DNA of 64,000 bases from Hymenobacter algoricola (lineage in GTDB: Bacteria; Bacteroidota; Bacteroidia; Cytophagales; Hymenobacteraceae), in the NCBI RefSeq assembly GCF_039539525.1, contig NZ_BAABDH010000003.1:62001-126000 (forward strand). Reading direction: 5' to 3'. A model generated the notes under the pieces. The model was not told the origin of the DNA. It saw nothing but the letters and a program-made list of their open reading frames with translations, and made no database searches. Each line of letters opens with the position of its first letter. Position 1 is the stretch's first letter. The translations under genes and the position numbers were made by a program. Positions 59,373 to 64,000 of this stretch are shown piece after piece.

Positions 59373-60743
59373 ATGGCTACTTCTAATATTGTCAGTATTT
59401 TTATCGTTGAGGACAATGCCTGGTACGGCGAGCTACTGGAATACCGGCTGGCGCAAAACCCGGATTACCTGATTCGCCGCTTTACCACCGCCCAGGCCTG
59501 CCTCGACAACCTGAGCGCCAAGCCCGACCTTATCACGCTCGACTACTCGCTGCCCGACGGGCAGGGCGACCAGGTGCTGCGCCAGATCAAGGAAAAGCTG
59601 CCGGAGGTGGCCGTCATTGTGATTTCGGGGCAGGAAGACGTGCGCACTGCCATTGCCCTGCTCCGCCAGGGCGCCTACGACTACTTAGTGAAAGACGAGG
59701 AAACGGCCGACCGGCTCTGGAACGCCGTGGGCAACGTGTACCAGCAGCTGCGCCTGCGCCGCGAAAACCGCTGCCTGCGGGAGCAGATCGGGCAGAAGTA
59801 TGACTCCCAGCAGGCCATTCTGGGGGAAAGCCCGCAGATCCGGCAGCTGCACTCTCTAATTGAAAAGGCGGCCCGGGCCAACATTTCCGTTTCCATCAGC
59901 GGGGAAACCGGTACCGGCAAGGAGCTGGTGGCCAAGGCCATTCACTTCCGCTCCGACCGGCGGACCGGACCCTTCGTAGCGGTAAACGTGGCGGCTATTC
60001 CGCGGGAGCTGCTGGAAAGTGAGCTGTTTGGCCACGAAAAAGGCGCCTTCACCGGGGCCGTCAGCCGGCGCGTGGGCCGCTTTGAGGAAGCCAACAAGGG
60101 CACGCTGTTTCTGGACGAAATTGCGGAGCTCGACCTGAGCCTGCAGGCCAAGCTGCTGCGGGTGCTGCAGGAGCGCGAAGTGAGCCGGGTAGGCGGCGGC
60201 GGCGCCATTGCCTTCGACGCGCGCCTGATGGTGGCCACCCACCGCGACCTGACCCAGGAAGTCAGGGACGGCCGGTTTCGCGAAGACCTGTACTACCGGC
60301 TGCTGGGGTTGCCCATTCTGCTGCCGCCGCTGCGCGAGCGGGGGCAGGATATCCTGCTGCTGGCCCGTACGTTTCTGAATAATTTCTGCCACCACAACAG
60401 CATGATGCTCTGCCAGCTGTCGGAGTCGGCTCAGCTGCTGCTGCTGCAGTACCCCTTTCCCGGTAATGTGCGCGAGCTCAAAGCCGTGGTCGAGCTGGCC
60501 GCCGTGCTGGCCGAGGGCGAGGAGATTCAGCCCCAGGACCTGTCGCTGCGCGGCAGCGCCCCGGGCCTGCCCAGCCTGGCGGCACCCACCGCGGATGAGT
60601 CGCTGAAAGCTCAGACGGCTCTGATTGTGCAGCGTTACCTCGACCTGCACCAGGGCAATATTGTGCAGGTAGCGGCCCGCCTGCAAATCGGAAAGTCTAC
60701 CATCTATCGTATGCTTCAGCAGCAAGAGGTACGCATCAATTAA
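59373..60743 (+). CDS. Sigma-54-dependent response regulator (NtrC family)
   Basis: 456 residues from ATG 59373 (MATSNIVSIFIVEDN); the frame reaches up to 59304 only via a TTG. The receiver has Asp57 (LITLDYSLPDG) and Lys in YDYLVKDEE. The AAA+ domain has SGETGTGKELVAKAI, canonical GAFTGA, GTLFLDEIAELDLS and NVRELKAVVELAAV. The Fis-like HTH at the C-terminus is NIVQVAARLQIGKSTIYRML. It differs from the regulator at 18036-19424 in its GAFTGA loop. The hybrid kinase gene begins 24 bases downstream and is the likely partner. Confidence 0.94.
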   Translation: MATSNIVSIFIVEDNAWYGELLEYRLAQNPDYLIRRFTTAQACLDNLSAKPDLITLDYSLPDGQGDQVLRQIKEKLPEVAVIVISGQEDVRTAIALLRQGAYDYLVKDEETADRLWNAVGNVYQQLRLRRENRCLREQIGQKYDSQQAILGESPQIRQLHSLIEKAARANISVSISGETGTGKELVAKAIHFRSDRRTGPFVAVNVAAIPRELLESELFGHEKGAFTGAVSRRVGRFEEANKGTLFLDEIAELDLSLQAKLLRVLQEREVSRVGGGGAIAFDARLMVATHRDLTQEVRDGRFREDLYYRLLGLPILLPPLRERGQDILLLARTFLNNFCHHNSMMLCQLSESAQLLLLQYPFPGNVRELKAVVELAAVLAEGEEIQPQDLSLRGSAPGLPSLAAPTADESLKAQTALIVQRYLDLHQGNIVQVAARLQIGKSTIYRMLQQQEVRIN

Positions 60744-60767
60744 TTTTTCAGCTAGCCGTGTTCCCGC

Positions 60768-63700
60768 ATGACCTTGATCAGATATCGACAGCTGCGGCAG
60801 CAGCTCCGGCAGGCTCAGCGGGCGCAGGCCGACACCCAGGCCGAGCTGACGGCGCTGCAGGCGCAGGTAGCCCAGCAAACGACGGCCGCTACTCACCAGA
60901 TAGCGACCCTGCTGCGGTCCATTCCCACGGCGCTGCTGGCCGAAGATGACCAGCAGCGGGTGGTGCTCGTCAACCAGCCCCTGTGCGACATGCTGGGGCT
61001 GCCCGGGGCCCCAGCGGCGTACCTGGGCCGGCCCTCCGCCGACATGATGGTCCAGGCCACCGTGCCGTTCCGGGATGAAGCCACCGTTCAGGCGCGCTGC
61101 CAGGCCGTGCGGGCCGCCCAGCAGCGCGTGAAGGGCCAGCTGCTCCGGCTCACCAACGGGGTAATCCTGCAGCAGGATTACCTGCCGGTCTTACAGCACG
61201 GCGCCACCACTCTGCACCTGTGGAGCTACGAGGACGTCACGCAGCAGCAGCAGCAGCAGGAACGGATGCGGGAGCTGTCGCGGCTGCCCGAGCAGAATCC
61301 GCAGCCGATTCTGCGCTGCAACGGGGCCGGTGAGGTGTACTATGCCAATCAGGCGGCCCACTCGGTGCTCACGCTGCTCGAGCAGCCGCAGGAACGGGAA
61401 AGCCGGGACTTTCTGCAGCACGAAATCCGGCTGGCGCTGGAAGAGCAGCAGACCCGCATCAGTGAGCGGCCCCTGGCGGGCCAGTTCTACCTGTGGACGG
61501 TGGTTCCTTTCGCCCCGCAGAGCCAGTGCAACGTGTACCTGACCGACATCACCACCCGCCGCCGCGTGGAAGTGGAGCTGCGCCGCACCCAGCTCTTCAC
61601 CCAGCGCATCAACGACACGGTACCGACGCTGGTCTTCGTCTTCGACCTCGAAACGCTCAGCATCTCGTACTGCAACCAGCAGTGCCGGGCACTGCTGGGC
61701 TATACCGAAGCCGAAGTCATGGCGGCCGGCCCCCTGATTTTGCCCCGGGTTATGAGCCGGGAAGACTGGCAGAACTGGCAGCACCGCATCCCCAAGCTGG
61801 CCAGCCTGGCCGACAGCCAGACGCTGACGGCCGAGTACCAGGCCCGGCACCGCAACGGGCACTGGCGCTGGCTGCACGTCAAGAGCACCGCCTTTACCCG
61901 GCATGCTGATGGCACGGTCCGGCAGCTCGTGGTGGTGGGCGAAGACATCACGGACCGCCGCACCACCGAAGAAGCGCTGCGCCAAAGCCGGCTGTTTGTG
62001 GAGCGGGTCGCCAACACGGTGCCCAACCTGATTTATATCTACGACATCCAGCAGCTGCGCAACGTGTACTGCAACCGCTACGTCGAAACCGTACTGGGCT
62101 ACTCGCCCGACGAGATGCAGGCCATGGGCACGCAGGTGCTCACCAGGATGATGCCCGAGCAGGAAGTCGGCCGCCTGCAAGCCCACTTTGAGGAAGTAAC
62201 CCAACTGGCCGATGGTGAGTCGCGCGACATTGAGTACCACCTGTTTCACCGCAACGGCTCGGTGCGGTGGCTGCGCGTGAGCCACACGCCGTTCGAGCGC
62301 GACGCCGAGGGGCGGGTGCGGCTGCTGGTGGGGGCAGCCGAAGACGTGACCAACTGGAAGCTGGCCGAAGAGCAGCGGCGCTCCGCCAACCGGCGCCTGG
62401 CCGAGCAAAACCGGCTGTTCCGCCAGGTTATCGACACCACGCCCCACCTGATCTACCTCAAGGACGGCCACGGCAACTACCAGCTGGCCAACCAAGCCAC
62501 CGCCGACCTTTACGACCTGAGCATCGACGAGGTGCTGCATACGGCCCCGGATAAGCTCCCGGGCCGGGCCGCCGATATCAACAGCTTTATCCAGACCGAT
62601 CAGCAGGTTATTGCCACCGGCCACGACATTACCGAGGAAAAGGCCTTCACCCGGCCCAACGGGGAAGTAGTATGGTTTTACAGCATCAAGCGCCCCTTTG
62701 TGCTGGCCGACGGCACCGTGCAGGTCCTGGGCATCGACAGCAACATCACCGAGCTGAAGGGCACCCAGCAGGCGTTGGGGGCGGCCAAGGACGCCGCGGA
62801 GGAAAACACCCGGGTCAAGCAGGATTTTCTGGCCAACATGAGCCACGAGATTCGCACCCCCATGAACGGCATTCTGGGCCTGGCCGGGCTGCTGGCCAAA
62901 ACGCCTCTGGATGAGCAGCAGGGCCAGTACCTGAGCCATATCCGCCACTCCGCCGAACAGCTGCTGGTTATCATCAACGATATTCTGGCCATGACCCAGC
63001 TGAGCTCCGGCAAGCTGCGCGTGGAAAACACCGCTTTCGAGCTGCAGGACGTGCTGCGCGCCTGCCACCAGCTGCTGCTGCCCCGGGCGGCCGAAAAAGG
63101 CATTGCCCTGGAGCTGGAGCTGCCACCCGGGGGCCGGCCCACCATCGTGTACGGCGACCCGTACCGGCTGCGGCAGATTCTGCTCAACCTGCTCAGCAAC
63201 GCCGTCAAGTTTACCGAGCAGGGCAGCGTGCGCCTGCGCTGCCGGCGCCTCACCGACGCCGACGAGCAGGCCATCTTCGAGTTTGGCGTCAGCGACACCG
63301 GCATCGGCATTCCCCAGCACCAGCTCGGGCAGATTTTCGAGTCGTTTACCCAGGGCTCGGCCAGCACGGCCCGCGAGTACGGCGGCTCGGGGCTGGGGCT
63401 GAGCATTTCCTACGGGCTGGTGCAGCTGCTCGGCGGCGAGATTATCGTGGAAAGCACGCTGGGCGAAGGCAGCAGCTTTCACTTCAACCTGCCCTTCGGC
63501 ACTGCCCAGGCCAGCGACGTGCCGACCCCGCCCCGCCCCGCGGCTCTGAACTACCGCAGCCTGGGCGCGCGGCGGGCGCTGCTGGCCGAGGACAACGCCG
63601 TAAACCAGTTTCTGGTCAAAACCCTGCTCCACAGCTGGGGCTTCCACGTCGATACCGCTACCACCGGACCCGAGGCGCTGGTCTGCTTCCGCCAGAATGC

Positions 63701-64000
63701 CTACGATGTGGTGCTGATGGACATTCAGATGCCGGGCATGGATGGGGCGGCAGCCACCCGGCTGCTGCGCCAGCACCCCGATCCGCAGCGGGCGGCCACG
63801 CCGGTGCTGGCCCTCACGGCCCACGCCATGCGCGGCGAGGCCCAGCGCTACCTGGCCGCCGGCTTCAATGCCTACCTCTCCAAGCCCTTCCGGGAAGAGG
63901 AGCTGTTCCGCATTATTGCCGACCTGCTCCAGGGCCGCGCCTTTGTGGTCCCCCCGGCGCTGGCAGCGGCCGAAACGCCCGCCCCGCCCGCCATTGTGCT
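60768..64000 (+). CDS. Hybrid sensor histidine kinase, multi-PAS, with receiver domain (3' end outside window)
   Basis: It runs from ATG 60768 (MTLIRYRQLRQQLRQAQ) without a stop to the window edge, at least 1077 residues. After an N-terminal coiled coil (1-45) come several PAS domains, for example around IPTALLAEDDQQRVVLVNQPL, TVPTLVFVFDLETLSISYCNQQC, ANTVPNLIYIYDIQQLRNVYCN and FRQVIDTTPHLIYLKDGHG. The H-box FLANMSHEIRTPMNGILGL has His693. An ATPase domain with GYGLVQLLGG-type end and a receiver with Asp985 (VVLMDIQMPGMDG) follow. No membrane segment is seen, so it senses inside the cell. A further domain may follow beyond the edge, perhaps Hpt. Confidence 0.93.
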   Translation, partial: MTLIRYRQLRQQLRQAQRAQADTQAELTALQAQVAQQTTAATHQIATLLRSIPTALLAEDDQQRVVLVNQPLCDMLGLPGAPAAYLGRPSADMMVQATVPFRDEATVQARCQAVRAAQQRVKGQLLRLTNGVILQQDYLPVLQHGATTLHLWSYEDVTQQQQQQERMRELSRLPEQNPQPILRCNGAGEVYYANQAAHSVLTLLEQPQERESRDFLQHEIRLALEEQQTRISERPLAGQFYLWTVVPFAPQSQCNVYLTDITTRRRVEVELRRTQLFTQRINDTVPTLVFVFDLETLSISYCNQQCRALLGYTEAEVMAAGPLILPRVMSREDWQNWQHRIPKLASLADSQTLTAEYQARHRNGHWRWLHVKSTAFTRHADGTVRQLVVVGEDITDRRTTEEALRQSRLFVERVANTVPNLIYIYDIQQLRNVYCNRYVETVLGYSPDEMQAMGTQVLTRMMPEQEVGRLQAHFEEVTQLADGESRDIEYHLFHRNGSVRWLRVSHTPFERDAEGRVRLLVGAAEDVTNWKLAEEQRRSANRRLAEQNRLFRQVIDTTPHLIYLKDGHGNYQLANQATADLYDLSIDEVLHTAPDKLPGRAADINSFIQTDQQVIATGHDITEEKAFTRPNGEVVWFYSIKRPFVLADGTVQVLGIDSNITELKGTQQALGAAKDAAEENTRVKQDFLANMSHEIRTPMNGILGLAGLLAKTPLDEQQGQYLSHIRHSAEQLLVIINDILAMTQLSSGKLRVENTAFELQDVLRACHQLLLPRAAEKGIALELELPPGGRPTIVYGDPYRLRQILLNLLSNAVKFTEQGSVRLRCRRLTDADEQAIFEFGVSDTGIGIPQHQLGQIFESFTQGSASTAREYGGSGLGLSISYGLVQLLGGEIIVESTLGEGSSFHFNLPFGTAQASDVPTPPRPAALNYRSLGARRALLAEDNAVNQFLVKTLLHSWGFHVDTATTGPEALVCFRQNAYDVVLMDIQMPGMDGAAATRLLRQHPDPQRAATPVLALTAHAMRGEAQRYLAAGFNAYLSKPFREEELFRIIADLLQGRAFVVPPALAAAETPAPPAIV

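Overview
The window reads as chromosome of a GC-rich Bacteroidota bacterium of the Hymenobacter type (Cytophagales). The basis is secreted proteins with type IX secretion (T9SS) C-terminal sorting domains, TAnnTTTG-type -7 promoter elements, few recognisable Shine-Dalgarno sites, and families typical of the group (DUF4468, DUF2652, HD-DUF5706, Omp85/phosphoesterase fusions). No prophage, integron or CRISPR array is seen. The genus is inferred from protein resemblance only.

Layout. 1-8 kb: the end of a secreted M43 metalloprotease, sixA, ppk1, the remnant of a type IIL (MmeI-like) restriction-methylation enzyme, and several hypothetical proteins around a strict 21-bp array. 8-15 kb: a phosphoesterase/Omp85 fusion, an HD-PycTM (Pycsar-effector-like) membrane protein facing a DUF2652 nucleotidyl-cyclase-like gene, and tRNA-Arg(CCT). 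15-27.4 kb: regulators plus a MacB-like export system (adaptor, TolC, ATPase, ECF sigma factor, two FtsX-type permeases) with a sigma-54 response regulator and its kinase. Two export transcription units carry near-identical sigma-54-like promoters and paired palindromic upstream sites, so this looks like one stress-responsive export circuit. A second 21-bp array (17 units) fills the gap between permease and regulator. 27.6-38.3 kb: nicotinate phosphoribosyltransferase, an NTT-like/HEAT/cNMP-binding fusion, a YitT protein, three tandem VOC-like paralogues, a TPR histidine kinase and an HMA protein.

38.5-53.6 kb: a same-strand nucleotide-synthesis block. In transcription order it runs asnA-like, DHODH-like, pyrF, pyrE, purL, purQ-DUF559, purC-purE, a GNAT gene, purD, purN, purF and purM. 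It has been repeatedly invaded by small repeats: an inverted-repeat-bounded DUF559 cassette fused in frame to purQ, in-frame palindromic elements in purL and at the 5' end of purN, and 34-39-bp hairpin elements between genes, one of which supplies the end of purN. 53.8-64 kb: DUF4468 protein, secreted endonuclease, a three-repeat T9SS protein, and an NtrC-type regulator with a hybrid kinase that runs off the right edge.

Most interesting: (1) the two 21-bp phase-locked arrays; (2) the inverted-repeat DUF559 cassette in purQ and its small relatives inside purL and purN; (3) the duplicated sigma-54 promoter/upstream-site architecture; (4) the HD-PycTM/DUF2652 pair. Everything here was read by eye from sequence; no database search was run.
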